A stretch of DNA of 50,060 bases, taken from Ruminococcus sp. (GTDB taxonomy: Bacteria; Bacillota; Clostridia; Oscillospirales; Acutalibacteraceae). The notes below the pieces were generated by a model. The model saw nothing but the letters and a program-made list of their open reading frames with translations. It was not told where the DNA came from and did no database searches. Shown piece by piece: positions 9,601-18,072 of the stretch. The DNA lies in contig JAFRGI010000020.1 of NCBI GenBank assembly GCA_017433905.1, positions 1 to 50,060 on the forward strand, read 5' to 3'. The translations under genes and the position numbers were made by a program. Within the stretch, counting starts at the first letter, position 1. The number at the start of each line of letters is the position of its first letter.

Positions 9601-11154
9601 GAGGATCTGGCACAGCTGATTTACGACTTAAAAAATGCTAACAAGGCAGCGCGTATTTCCGTCAAGCTCGTCTCCGAATGCGGCGTCGGCACGGTTGCGG
9701 CCGGCGTGGCAAAAGCAGGCGCCGGCGTCATTCTGATCTCCGGACACGACGGCGGCACGGGCGCAGCTCCCAAAAGCTCCATCTACAACGCCGGTCTGCC
9801 ATGGGAACTGGGACTTGCCGAAGCACACCAAACTCTGATAATGAACAATCTGCGCAACAAGGTCGTCATCGAAACCGACGGCAAGCTGATGACCGGACGC
9901 GACGTGGCGATTGCCGCGATCCTCGGCGCCGAGGAATTCGGCTTCGCTACCGCTCCGCTGGTAACGCTCGGCTGCGCTATGATGCGTGTCTGCAACCTCG
10001 ATACCTGTCCTTTCGGCGTAGCAACACAGAATCCCGAGCTGCGCAAAAGGTTTAAGGGCAAACCCGAATATGTGGTCAACTTTATGCGCTTTATTGCGGA
10101 GGAACTGCGTGAATACATGGCACGTTTGGGCGTGCGTACGCTGGATGAGCTGATCGGCAGAACCGATTTGCTGCGACAAAAGGAAAACCTTTCCGCAAAA
10201 GAACAGCAAATCGACCTGAGCAAGCTGTTAAATACGGATTTCCGCGACGACATCCGTTATACAGAAAAACAGCCCTACCATTTTGCATTTGAAAACACGG
10301 CTGATGAAAAGATTCTCCTGAAAAAATTCAAAAAGGCGCTCGCAGACGGCAGCGGCGGACAGATCGAAGTGGATATCAAAAACACCGACCGCTCGCTCGG
10401 TACGGCATTCGGCTCTGAAATCACCAGGCGACACGGAGCCTCTCTGCCCGATGACTGCTTCACGGTACATTGCCACGGTTCGGGCGGTCAGAGCTTCGGA
10501 GCATTCATTCCCAACGGTCTGACGCTCTCCATTGAGGGCGACAGCAACGACTATTTCGGCAAAGGACTCTCGGGCGGCAAGCTGTCCGTTCGTCCGCCAA
10601 AAGGCTCTCCGTTTGACGCAAGCGAAAATATCATTATCGGCAACGTCGCCCTTTACGGCGCAACAAGCGGCAAGGCATTTATCAACGGCGCGGCAGGCGA
10701 GCGCTTCTGTGTGCGCAACTCCGGCGCGACGGCAGTTGTCGAAGGCATCGGCGACCACGGCTGCGAGTACATGACAGGCGGCATTGTCGTCGTCCTCGGC
10801 AGAACAGGAAACAACTTCGCGGCAGGCATGTCGGGCGGCGTGGCGTATGTTCTCGACGAACACCATCACCTCTATCAGCGTCTCAATAAGGAACTGGTAG
10901 CGTGCACCGAGGTGAGCGAACAAGCAGATATCGAAATTATTCAGGCACTCATTCAGGCGCATGTCGCAGAAACAGGCTCCGAAAAAGGTCAAAAAATTCT
11001 AAACGACTTTGCGCATTATTTGCCGCTGTTCAAAAAAATCATTCCTCACGACTACAAAGCCATTACAACCAAAATCACAACTCTCGAGCAAAATGGCGCC
11101 ACCCCCGATCAGGCGCGTATCGAGGCTTTTTACAAGCTCATTAACGAACGGTAA
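6607..11154 (+). CDS. gltB: Glutamate synthase (GOGAT) large subunit
   Basis: A 1515-residue cytoplasmic flavoenzyme subunit. It hydrolyses glutamine and transfers the ammonia to 2-oxoglutarate, giving glutamate with electrons from GltD. A short propeptide is followed by CGIG, placing the nucleophile at Cys23; residues about 23-420 are the class II glutaminase. The central domain follows (about 470-760), then the FMN barrel (about 800-1190, with GAKPGEGGHLPG and GHDGGTGAAP), the 3Fe-4S cysteines (CAMMRVCNLDTC), and the C-terminal beta-helix with repeated G-x-x-G motifs. The ATG at 6607 is preceded by AAGGAAG; an upstream GTG at 6571 falls at the predicted transcription start and is rejected. 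gltD follows after 11 bases. Confidence 0.97.
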   Translation: MSQTTTRSYENTLYSPRFEHDNCGIGAVVNIKGVKTHATVTDALTIVETLEHRAGKDADGKTGDGVGILVQISHKFFRKAAKEIGITLKSERDYGVGMFFFPQNELTRSQSKKLFEIIARKEGLNVLGWREVPSDPTVIGQRARGCMPHMEQCFVQRPTNVKKGLDFDRRLYVARRVFEQSNEDTYVVSLSSRTIVYKGMFLVGDLRRFFLDLQDADFESAIAMVHSRFSTNTNPSWQRAHPNRMIVHNGEINTIHGNADKMLAREETMQSEHLKGDLDLDKVTPVVNTEGSDSAMLDNTLEFLVMSGMDLPLAVMITIPEPWDNNRAMNTKKRDFYQYYATMMEPWDGPAAILFSDGDIMGAVLDRNGLRPSRYYITDDDNLILSSEVGALPVPPEKVVTKERLHPGKMLLVDTVKGKMIDDEEIKQTYAHQQPYGEWLDAHLVELRNLKIPNEKVAEHRREERRKLQKAFGYTYEDVMSSILPMAKNGSEPIVAMGSDKPIAALSNEPQPLFNYFKQLFAQVTNPPIDAIREEIVTSTTVYIGSAGNLLEEKPSNCKVLKVHNPILSSTDILKLKTMKISGFKVAVIPILYYKNTRLDKAVKRLFIAADKAFAEGANILILSDRGIDENHLAIPSLLAVSALHQHLVDTKRRTSLSLVLESGGPREVHHFATLLGYGVTAINPYLAHETIHELIHDDLLDKDYYAAVSDYNAAILHGIVKIASKMGISTIQSYLGSRIFEAVGISKEVIDRYFAGTISRVGGVTIRDIEKNTDRLHTSAFDPLDLSTSDELESRGSHKFRSGHEEHLYNPRTIHTLQQATQKGDYALFKLYSQLLTEEMDPVTLRGLLDFNYPDTPVPIDEVESVDAIVKRFKTGAMSYGSISQEAHETLALAMNSLHGKSNSGEGGESPERLLTKGTKENRCSAIKQVASGRFGVTSEYLTSADEIQIKMAQGAKPGEGGHLPGKKVYPWIAKTRHSTPGVSLISPPPHHDIYSIEDLAQLIYDLKNANKAARISVKLVSECGVGTVAAGVAKAGAGVILISGHDGGTGAAPKSSIYNAGLPWELGLAEAHQTLIMNNLRNKVVIETDGKLMTGRDVAIAAILGAEEFGFATAPLVTLGCAMMRVCNLDTCPFGVATQNPELRKRFKGKPEYVVNFMRFIAEELREYMARLGVRTLDELIGRTDLLRQKENLSAKEQQIDLSKLLNTDFRDDIRYTEKQPYHFAFENTADEKILLKKFKKALADGSGGQIEVDIKNTDRSLGTAFGSEITRRHGASLPDDCFTVHCHGSGGQSFGAFIPNGLTLSIEGDSNDYFGKGLSGGKLSVRPPKGSPFDASENIIIGNVALYGATSGKAFINGAAGERFCVRNSGATAVVEGIGDHGCEYMTGGIVVVLGRTGNNFAAGMSGGVAYVLDEHHHLYQRLNKELVACTEVSEQADIEIIQALIQAHVAETGSEKGQKILNDFAHYLPLFKKIIPHDYKAITTKITTLEQNGATPDQARIEAFYKLINER

Positions 11155-11165
11155 GGAGGAACGAA

Positions 11166-12647
11166 ATGGGAAAACCAACTGGATTTATGGATTATCAACG
11201 CGAGGAAGCTCCCGCCTTCTCCGTGTATGAACGCATTCGTCACTTCAATGAATTTCACGAGCCGCTCAGCCGCTCGGAACAACAAAAACAGGGCGCGCGC
11301 TGTATGGAGTGCGGCATCCCGTTCTGTCAGTCGGGCATGATGCTCGGCGACATGATTTCCGGCTGCCCGCTCCATAATCTGATTCCCGAATGGAACGATC
11401 TGATCTATCGCGGCGCATGGGAACAGGCATATCGCCGCCTAAAAACCACCAACAACTTTCCCGAATTCACCTCACGTGTCTGCCCGGCGCTCTGTGAAAA
11501 GGCATGCACCTGCGGCGCAAACGGCGACGCAGTTACCGTGCGCAACAACGAATATGCCATTACGGAAACCGCCTACGAAAACGGTTGGACAACAGCTAAT
11601 CCGCCTCAGACACGCACCGGCAAACATATCGCTGTCATCGGCTCAGGTCCGTCCGGACTCGCCGCTGCCGATCAGTTGAACCGGCGCGGTCACAATGTAA
11701 CCGTGTTTGAGCGCAGCGACCGCCCCGGCGGACTGCTGATGTACGGAATTCCCAATATGAAGCTCGAAAAAAACATCATTGAGCGCCGCATGGACATTAT
11801 GCGCGAGGAAGGTATCGCGTTCCGTACAAACACAAATGTCGGCAAAGATATTTCATTTGAGGAACTAAAAAAAGAATTTGACTGCATCATCCTGGCCTGC
11901 GGCGCGTCAAATCCGCGCAATATCAACGCGGACGGCAGAGACGCAAACGGAATCTTTTTCGCGGTGGATTTCCTCACATCTACCACCAAGGCATTGCTCG
12001 ACAACGGACTGCAAGATGGATTTATCAGCGCGAAGGATAAAAATGTTCTGGTGATCGGCGGCGGCGACACGGGCAACGACTGCATAGGCACCTGTGTCCG
12101 CCACGGCGCCAAAAGCATCTTGCAGCTCGAAATGATGCCCAAGCTCCCTGAAGAGCGCACAGAAAACAATCCGTGGCCGGAATGGCCGCGCATCTGCAAA
12201 ACCGACTACGGCCAGGAAGAAGCTGCCGCGGTCTACGGCGCGGATCCGAGAAGCTATCAAACTACCGTCAAAAAATTTGTCAAGGATGAAAACGGCAATC
12301 TCAAAGCAGTCGTACTTGTCAAGCTGGAAGCCGTCAAAAACAAACAGACAGGTCGGATGAACATGAAGCCCGTCACCGGAAGCGAATACACCGTTGACTG
12401 TGAACTGGCGCTGATTGCGGCAGGTTTTCTCGGCAGTGAAGCATATGTCACCGACGCGTTCGGCGTCGCACTGGACGGAAGAACGAATGTCGCAGGTGAA
12501 AACGGTACACACAGAACGAATATTCCGAGTGTCTTTACCGCGGGCGATATGCACAACGGCCAGTCGCTTGTCGTACGCGCCATCCGCGACGGCCGCGACT
12601 GCGCACGCGAGGTGGACGAAAGCCTGATGGGTTACACGAATTTATAG
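11166..12647 (+). CDS. gltD: Glutamate synthase small subunit, NAD(P)H-dependent
   Basis: A 493-residue partner of GltB that takes electrons from NAD(P)H through FAD and iron-sulfur clusters. N-terminal cysteine motifs (CMECGIPFCQSG, GCPLHN, CPALCEKACTCG; about residues 45-120) bind the 4Fe-4S clusters. GSGPSGLAAA (about 158) is the FAD dinucleotide fold and GGGDTGNDC (about 298) the pyridine-nucleotide fold; the C terminus has the TAGDMHNGQSLV FAD segment. AAGGAGG lies 6-8 bases before the ATG, 11 bases after gltB, and pyrG follows 12 bases after the stop. The physiological direction is taken from the family. Confidence 0.96.
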   Translation: MGKPTGFMDYQREEAPAFSVYERIRHFNEFHEPLSRSEQQKQGARCMECGIPFCQSGMMLGDMISGCPLHNLIPEWNDLIYRGAWEQAYRRLKTTNNFPEFTSRVCPALCEKACTCGANGDAVTVRNNEYAITETAYENGWTTANPPQTRTGKHIAVIGSGPSGLAAADQLNRRGHNVTVFERSDRPGGLLMYGIPNMKLEKNIIERRMDIMREEGIAFRTNTNVGKDISFEELKKEFDCIILACGASNPRNINADGRDANGIFFAVDFLTSTTKALLDNGLQDGFISAKDKNVLVIGGGDTGNDCIGTCVRHGAKSILQLEMMPKLPEERTENNPWPEWPRICKTDYGQEEAAAVYGADPRSYQTTVKKFVKDENGNLKAVVLVKLEAVKNKQTGRMNMKPVTGSEYTVDCELALIAAGFLGSEAYVTDAFGVALDGRTNVAGENGTHRTNIPSVFTAGDMHNGQSLVVRAIRDGRDCAREVDESLMGYTNL

Positions 12648-12659
12648 GAGATGAAACGT

Positions 12660-14252
12660 ATGACAAAATATGTTTTTGTTACGGGCGGCGTGGTATCGGG
12701 TCTCGGCAAGGGGATCACTGCCGCTTCGCTCGGCAGACTGCTCAAATCGCGCGGCTTAAAAGTCGCCGCGCAAAAGCTCGATCCTTATATCAATGTTGAT
12801 CCGGGGACGATGAGTCCCTATCAGCACGGAGAGGTATACGTTACAGAGGACGGTGCGGAAACCGATCTCGACCTCGGTCACTACGAAAGATTTATTGACG
12901 AGAACTTAAATCAATACTCAAACCTGACAACCGGAAAAGTATACTCCAACGTCATCTCCAAAGAACGCCGCGGCGAATACCTCGGCAAAACCGTACAGGT
13001 TATCCCCCATATCACCGATGAAATCAAGCGTTGCATTTATTCGGTCGGCAAAAAGACCGATGCCGACGTTGTCATTACCGAAATCGGAGGCACCATCGGC
13101 GATATCGAAAGCCAGCCATTTTTAGAAGCCATCCGTCAGGTCGGTCATGAAGTCGGCAAGAACAACCGTCTGTATATCCACGTTACGCTGGTACCCTTTC
13201 TCAAAGCGTCCGGCGAACACAAATCCAAACCCACGCAGCACAGCGTTAAGGAGCTGCAAGGCTTGGGTATCTCACCCGACGTAATCATTTTACGAACCGA
13301 CGAACCGATTTCCGACGCCTCGATATTTGAAAAAATAGCCGGCTTCTGCAATGTCCGCCGTGACTGCGTAATCGAAAACCTCACTCTGCCCATCCTCTAT
13401 GAGGCGCCGCTGATGCTCGAACGCGCGCATTTATCCGATATCGTATGCCGTGAGCTACAGCTCTCCTGCCCCCGTCCGGATCTCTGCGACTGGGAAGAAA
13501 TGATCGCGCGCATAAAAAATCCCGACCACTCCGTTACGATCGGACTGGTCGGAAAATATGTGGAGCTGCACGACGCTTATCTCAGCGTTGCCGAAGCGCT
13601 GCGTCATGCGGGATTTTACCAAAACGCAAAAGTGTATATTGAATGGATCGATTCCGCAGGAATTACTGCAGAAAATGTCAGCGAACAACTAAAATCGCTC
13701 GACGGAATCATCATTCCCGGAGGGTTCGGACACCGCGGTATCGAGGGAATGCTGCTCAGCGCACAGTATGCACGTGAAAACCATATTCCCTACTTCGGAA
13801 TTTGTCTTGGCATGCAAATTGCTGTGATTGAATTTGCCAGAAACGTCGTCGGTATTGCCAACGCCAATTCGGGTGAATTTGATCGTTCCGTTCCCAACGT
13901 GATCGACTATATGCCCGGACAGAACGATGAAATCAACAAAGGCGGTACCCTCCGGCTCGGCGCATACCCCTGCGTCATTGGGGATCACACCACGATGTAC
14001 CGTGTCTACAAAAAAGCGGAAATCAGTGAACGGCACCGACACCGCTACGAATTTAACAACGCCTACCGAAAACAGATTACAGACGCCGGACTGACGCTGT
14101 CCGGACTTTCTCCCGACGGCAGACTGGTAGAAACAGTGGAACTGAGCAACCGCGATTTTTATGTCGGCGTACAATTTCACCCCGAATTCAAAAGTCGTCC
14201 AAACCGTCCGCACCCGCTCTTTTCTGCATTTATCCGCGCATCCATGAAATAA
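12660..14252 (+). CDS. pyrG: CTP synthase
   Basis: A 530-residue enzyme converting UTP to CTP with glutamine as nitrogen donor. Residues 1 to about 265 are the synthetase domain ([11 protein letters not shown]-loop, [13 protein letters not shown]). The C-terminal class I glutaminase has its nucleophile in GICLGMQ and the His-Glu pair in FHPEF. The ATG at 12660 is chosen because GGAG at 12647-12650 would abut the in-frame ATG at 12651 but sits 9 bases from this one. It is the third gene of the gltB-gltD-pyrG unit and is followed by a strong terminator. I see no run of G at a transcription start of the kind used for pyrG attenuation in Bacillus. Confidence 0.96.
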   Translation: MTKYVFVTGGVVSGLGKGITAASLGRLLKSRGLKVAAQKLDPYINVDPGTMSPYQHGEVYVTEDGAETDLDLGHYERFIDENLNQYSNLTTGKVYSNVISKERRGEYLGKTVQVIPHITDEIKRCIYSVGKKTDADVVITEIGGTIGDIESQPFLEAIRQVGHEVGKNNRLYIHVTLVPFLKASGEHKSKPTQHSVKELQGLGISPDVIILRTDEPISDASIFEKIAGFCNVRRDCVIENLTLPILYEAPLMLERAHLSDIVCRELQLSCPRPDLCDWEEMIARIKNPDHSVTIGLVGKYVELHDAYLSVAEALRHAGFYQNAKVYIEWIDSAGITAENVSEQLKSLDGIIIPGGFGHRGIEGMLLSAQYARENHIPYFGICLGMQIAVIEFARNVVGIANANSGEFDRSVPNVIDYMPGQNDEINKGGTLRLGAYPCVIGDHTTMYRVYKKAEISERHRHRYEFNNAYRKQITDAGLTLSGLSPDGRLVETVELSNRDFYVGVQFHPEFKSRPNRPHPLFSAFIRASMK

Positions 14253-14268
14253 AACACAACTCGATCAA

Positions 14269-14308
14269 ACAGCCGCAGCGACTTGATTATTGCTGCGGCT
14301 GTTTTTTT
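14269..14308 (+). terminator. Terminator of the gltB-gltD-pyrG operon
   Basis: ACAGCCGCAGC (14269-14279) pairs with GCTGCGGCTGT (14292-14302) across a 12-base loop and runs into seven T. It is a textbook intrinsic terminator 17 bases after the pyrG stop. Confidence 0.92.
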
Positions 14309-14316
14309 GATAAATA

Positions 14317-14349
14317 TTGAAAACGGCGGCGAGCCACAGCTCGCCGCCG
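14317..14349 (-). terminator. Terminator of the zinc-ribbon gene
   Basis: A perfect 11-bp GC-rich stem with a four-base loop (14324-14349), followed on the minus strand by TTTTCAATATTT. It faces the pyrG terminator, insulating the convergent transcripts. Confidence 0.85.
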
Positions 14350-14399
14350 ACAGTGCTTAGCTTTCATATTAATTAATGTTATAACGCATCAATCACAGA

Positions 14400-14681
14400 T
14401 TATTCAGCATCTGCCTTTCTTTTGGCAAAGCAATCGCTGCAATAATAGCTTTTGCCTTCCATGGGCTTAAATGGAATTCTTGCGGGACCGCCGCACTCTG
14501 CACAGGTGGTATCATAAAACTCGCGACCTGCTTTTGCAGCGTCCTTACGAGCCTGACGGCAATCCTTGCAGCGCTGGGGTTCATTTTCAAAGCCTTTCTC
14601 GGCATAAAATTCCTGCTCGCCTGCCGTGAATACAAATTCGTTGCCGCATTCCTTACAAATTAAAGTCTTGTCCTCATACAT
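14400..14681 (-). CDS. Zinc-ribbon domain protein
   Basis: A 93-residue cytoplasmic protein with four CxxC pairs (CKEC, CKDC, CAEC, CSDC), enough for two zinc ribbons. It resembles the small zinc-ribbon proteins common in Clostridia, whose function is unknown. The ATG at 14681 is preferred because AGAGGA lies upstream; the reading to 14708 has no better site. It follows the sigma-factor gene by 63 bases on the same strand, with no clear terminator between, so the two may share a transcript. A nucleic-acid-binding role is conceivable but not shown. Confidence 0.8.
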   Translation of the reverse strand: MYEDKTLICKECGNEFVFTAGEQEFYAEKGFENEPQRCKDCRQARKDAAKAGREFYDTTCAECGGPARIPFKPMEGKSYYCSDCFAKRKADAE

Positions 14682-14744
14682 TGATTTTTCGTCCTCTCTT
14701 TGGTACATATTGTCCTGTCGCGGAATTGCACCGCCGGTTTCTCT

Positions 14745-15332
14745 TCAGGACATATCGAAGCTGCCGACCTTGCGACGTACCCTTTGCAAGGCATTGTCGA
14801 CCGCTTTGGAGGAAATCCCCATGCGTGCTGCAATTTGTTGGTATGCTAAACCATCAATGTAGAGTCCGAGAACAGCGAATTCCCGTTTGGAGAGCGTTTG
14901 TCGCAGGCGCGCATACAGCTGATTCAGCTGCTCGCTGAGCATTAATTCCTCTTCCGGAGTCCTGGCGGTATCGGCAAACCCGGATTCGAGCGTATCCAAA
15001 TTGACAATCGCCGTATCGGGCACCGCGCGCTGTGCATTCTGCCGCCGGATAATAGAAATAAACCTTCGCTCGGCAACGAGCATCGCGTAGCTGCCGAAAG
15101 AGCCTCCGCTTCCGGGACGGTATGTGCATGCGGCGCGAAAGAGACCAAGAAGCCCCTCCTGCACAAAATCGGTGTGATCATAGCCGCGCGCTGAATACTT
15201 GCGCGCAATAAAACCGATTTTTCCGAGATAACGCAAAGCAAGCTCATTAAACGCACGGTCATCTCCCTGCGCGGAAAACTCAGCAAGAGTATCATCGGAA
15301 AGCGTGCTGTAAGAGACTTTTGCGTTACCCAC
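14745..15332 (-). CDS. Sigma-70 family factor, SigH-like
   Basis: A 195-residue RNA polymerase sigma factor. Region 2 lies at about residues 25-100 (FVQEGLLGLFRAACTY, then AERRFISIIRR), and region 4 at about 135-190 with a helix-turn-helix (YQQIAARMGISSKAVDNALQRVRRK). The layout and the LYIDGLAYQQIA...DNALQRVRRK block resemble SigH of Bacillus and Clostridia, which starts sporulation and competence in those hosts. Whether this organism sporulates cannot be told here. The start is GTG at 15332 behind GGGGTGG; the overlapping ATG is out of frame. A good promoter lies at 15368-15396. Confidence 0.8.
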   Translation of the reverse strand: MGNAKVSYSTLSDDTLAEFSAQGDDRAFNELALRYLGKIGFIARKYSARGYDHTDFVQEGLLGLFRAACTYRPGSGGSFGSYAMLVAERRFISIIRRQNAQRAVPDTAIVNLDTLESGFADTARTPEEELMLSEQLNQLYARLRQTLSKREFAVLGLYIDGLAYQQIAARMGISSKAVDNALQRVRRKVGSFDMS

Positions 15333-15367
15333 ATTTCCACCCCATCACAATGATATCATACAACAAA

Positions 15368-15396
15368 ATATTACAATATTTCTAAGGAAAAGTCAA
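15368..15396 (-). promoter_or_regulatory. Promoter of the sigma-factor gene
   Basis: TTGACT (15391-15396, minus strand), a 17-base spacer and TAATAT (15368-15373), 36 bases upstream of the GTG start. Confidence 0.75.
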
Positions 15397-15488
15397 TTGT
15401 TTTTTATTTTTTTGTTATTATGCAATACGATAATTCGATTATTTGTGCATAATCTACATGCCTTTTAGTAAAAATGACAGATTTCCGC

Positions 15489-15517
15489 TTGTAAATAGAA
15501 CTCGAAGATGATATAAT
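15489..15517 (+). promoter_or_regulatory. comM promoter
   Basis: TTGTAA (15489-15494), a 17-base spacer and TATAAT (15512-15517), 31 bases before the comM ATG. It is divergent from the sigma-factor promoter. Confidence 0.78.
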
Positions 15518-15548
15518 AAGGAAAATATGTGCGAAAAGGTGAGCGGCA

Positions 15549-17078
15549 ATGGTTGTTAAAACAATCAGTTTCGGAATTCACGGCATCGACGCGTACGTGG
15601 TCGAGGTAGAAGCGTCCTCCACACGCGGCATGCCGAAATTCGACCTCGTGGGTCTTCCCGACGTTTCTGTCAGGGAAAGCAAAGACAGGGTCACGAGCGC
15701 CATGAAAAACTGCGGACTACCAATTTGCTCCAGCCACCTCACCTTTAACCTCGCCCCTGCCGTCATTCGCAAGGAGGGCTCAGTCTACGACTTGCCAATC
15801 ACCGTCTGTTTGATGCTTCTCAGCGGTCATATCACGCGCAAAACAGATGACTGCGGCTTCCTCGGCGAGCTTTCTCTGAGCGGAGAACTGCGCGGCGTAA
15901 ACGGCGTACTGCCCATGGTCATCAAAGCGCGCGAGACAGGCTTAAAACGTATTGTTGTGCCGCCGCAAAACGCATCGGAAGCAGCGGTAGTGAACGGAAT
16001 CGACGTCTACACCGTCCGGGATATCGCCGAACTGAAGCGCTTTCTAAACCGCGAAACTGATTTTGCACCTGTCAAACCCGCTCTGCCCGAAAAGGATACA
16101 CAGCAACACTTTCTTCCTGACTTCTCACAGGTGAAAGGACAAGAGCAAGCAAAACGCGCACTGGAAATTGCCGCTGCGGGGGCACACAATATTCTGCTGA
16201 TCGGACCACCCGGCTCAGGCAAAAGCATGCTTGCCAAACGATTGCCGACCATTCTGCCCGACATGACCTTTAGCGAAATGATAGAGACCACCAAAATTCA
16301 TTCTATCGCGGGGACTTTACAGGAAAATGCATTAATCCGCACCCGTCCTTTCCGCGCGCCGCACCACAGCGTCACGGCGCCGGGTTTGGGCGGCGGCGGT
16401 TCCGGTGGGATCCATCCGGGTGAAGTTTCACTGGCGCATCACGGCGTGCTCTTTTTGGACGAGCTGCCCGAATTTACGCGCTCCGTGCTCGAGGTACTGC
16501 GCCAACCGACCGAGGACTCTGAAATCACTATCACGCGGTCGGGTCAAACCTGCACTTATCCCTGCCGGATGATGCTCGTTGCGGCGATGAATCCATGCCC
16601 CTGTGGTTTTTTTGGCGACAGCGTACACCAATGCACCTGCACACCGCAAAAAATACGCCGCTATCTTCAACGCATTTCGGGCCCCCTGCTGGATCGCTTC
16701 GACATCCATGTGGAGGTGCCGCGCGTCCGGTTTGATGAGCTGCGCAGCAAAATAACCGCCGAATCCTCGGCGGACATCAAAAGGCGCGTCGACGCCGCAC
16801 GTGAGATCCAGCGCGAACGCTTTAAGGGCAGCGATACCCTGAACAACGCATCCATCAACGCCGCCCAGTTGCCTCGGTTCTGCGTTATTGACAAAGAAGC
16901 AGAGCAAGTGCTGCGAAACGCATTTGACAAGCTCGGCATGACGGCGCGCGCCTACGACCGCGTCCTCAAGGTTGCGCGCACCATCGCCGATCTGGAACAG
17001 TGCCCGGTCATCCGGCCGCGCCATGTTCTTGAGGCTGTGCAGTACCGCAGTCTCGATCGAAAATACTGGGAAAATTAG
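15549..17078 (+). CDS. comM: YifB/ComM family magnesium-chelatase-like AAA+ ATPase
   Basis: A 509-residue cytoplasmic ATPase. The N-terminal ChlI-like domain (about 20-140) carries the GMPKFDLVGLPD motif. The AAA+ core follows: Walker A GPPGSGKSMLAKR (about 218-230), Walker B GVLFLDELPEF (about 300), and a C-rich insert CGFFGDSVHQCTC. The C-terminal domain is at about 400-505. Family members act in natural transformation (ComM branch migration in Haemophilus and Vibrio); the clostridial role is inferred. AGGTGA precedes the ATG. Nothing follows closely, the next gene being 113 bases downstream. Confidence 0.93.
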   Translation: MVVKTISFGIHGIDAYVVEVEASSTRGMPKFDLVGLPDVSVRESKDRVTSAMKNCGLPICSSHLTFNLAPAVIRKEGSVYDLPITVCLMLLSGHITRKTDDCGFLGELSLSGELRGVNGVLPMVIKARETGLKRIVVPPQNASEAAVVNGIDVYTVRDIAELKRFLNRETDFAPVKPALPEKDTQQHFLPDFSQVKGQEQAKRALEIAAAGAHNILLIGPPGSGKSMLAKRLPTILPDMTFSEMIETTKIHSIAGTLQENALIRTRPFRAPHHSVTAPGLGGGGSGGIHPGEVSLAHHGVLFLDELPEFTRSVLEVLRQPTEDSEITITRSGQTCTYPCRMMLVAAMNPCPCGFFGDSVHQCTCTPQKIRRYLQRISGPLLDRFDIHVEVPRVRFDELRSKITAESSADIKRRVDAAREIQRERFKGSDTLNNASINAAQLPRFCVIDKEAEQVLRNAFDKLGMTARAYDRVLKVARTIADLEQCPVIRPRHVLEAVQYRSLDRKYWEN

Positions 17079-17191
17079 CCGGCCGTCATTTTTTGCCGCC
17101 TTTGAAAATACGACGTCAGCAAACTGCGCTTTAACAGCGTATTCCAATATAAAACTATACAAACACTCAATCAACAAACGGAGGTATTCTT

Positions 17192-17386
17192 ATGGCTATC
17201 ACAAAAACCGACATCATCGGCGACGTACTCGACCAACATCCCGAAACTGCTCAACTCTTTTTGAACATCGGCATGCACTGTCTCGGTTGTCCCGCCTCGC
17301 GCGGAGAAACCATTGAGGAAGCTTGCATGGTACACGGCGCAGACGCAGACGCGCTGATCGAAGCGCTTAACAACGCACTGCAATGA
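17192..17386 (+). CDS. DUF1858 domain protein
   Basis: A 64-residue protein covering the whole DUF1858 fold (related to the ScdA N-terminal domain). It has the conserved HCLGCPASRGETIEEAC segment, whose CxxC pair may bind a metal or act in redox chemistry. GGAGG lies 9 bases before the ATG. Its stop overlaps the trmK start by four bases (ATGA), so the two are translationally coupled. The function of stand-alone members is unknown. Confidence 0.88.
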   Translation: MAITKTDIIGDVLDQHPETAQLFLNIGMHCLGCPASRGETIEEACMVHGADADALIEALNNALQ

Positions 17387-18072
17387 ATCACCCGGACAAC
17401 AGACTCCGTCTGTGCGCCTCCTTTGTACGGCGGGGCGCGCGACTCGCGGATATCGGCACCGATCACGCCTATTTGCCCGTGTGGCTTTGCCGCTCCGGAA
17501 TCTGTCCCTCGGCGATTGCGGCGGACATCAACCCCGAACCGCTGCGGCGCGGCGCCATGACTGTCGCCGCAGCCGGACTGTGTGACATGATCACCACCCG
17601 TCTGAGCAACGGGCTGCAGGCAATCAGCGCGGACGAAGCGGATGACATCGTCATAGCCGGAATGGGCGGCGAACTGATTGCCGGCATCATCAGCGACTGC
17701 GCTTTCTCACATGACCGGACAAAGCACTGGATCCTCCAGCCCATGACCAAAAGCGAAACCCTGATCGCGTGGCTCTGCGACAACGGCTACGTAATCTTGC
17801 GGCAGGATTGCTGCGTCGCGGCAAACAAATGCTACACCGTCATTCTTGCCGCTTATACGGGTGAATCCCCCCCTCGCGACACGCTCTACCCCTATCTGGG
17901 GGAACTTTGCCCGCGTGAAAACAATACACATCTCCGCTTTGTCCGTGCGCATTTAGAACGATTGCGCAAACAGGCAATCGGAAACCCGCGCTTTGCAGCA
18001 CTTGCCGACGCACTGCAAAAGGAAACAGGAGTATTATATGACAACCATACAGGACATTCTGAATTACTTTGA
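17383..18072 (+). CDS. trmK: tRNA (adenine(22)-N1)-methyltransferase
   Basis: A 229-residue class I SAM-dependent methyltransferase modifying A22 of bacterial tRNA. The SAM-binding segment ADIGTDHAYLPVWL lies at about residues 22-35; the IAADINPEPL acidic strand and the DDIVIAGMGGELI catalytic-region motif follow, as in B. subtilis TrmK. It overlaps the DUF1858 gene by four bases upstream. Its last 35 bases overlap the Nif3-family gene, the usual trmK neighbour in Firmicutes, which supports the call. Confidence 0.9.
   Translation: MNHPDNRLRLCASFVRRGARLADIGTDHAYLPVWLCRSGICPSAIAADINPEPLRRGAMTVAAAGLCDMITTRLSNGLQAISADEADDIVIAGMGGELIAGIISDCAFSHDRTKHWILQPMTKSETLIAWLCDNGYVILRQDCCVAANKCYTVILAAYTGESPPRDTLYPYLGELCPRENNTHLRFVRAHLERLRKQAIGNPRFAALADALQKETGVLYDNHTGHSELL

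Noticed and set aside
14745..15332. Firm evidence of sporulation from the SigH-like factor and PdaB-like protein
   Set aside because: Both families occur in non-sporulating Clostridia; no stage-specific sporulation gene set is in the window.
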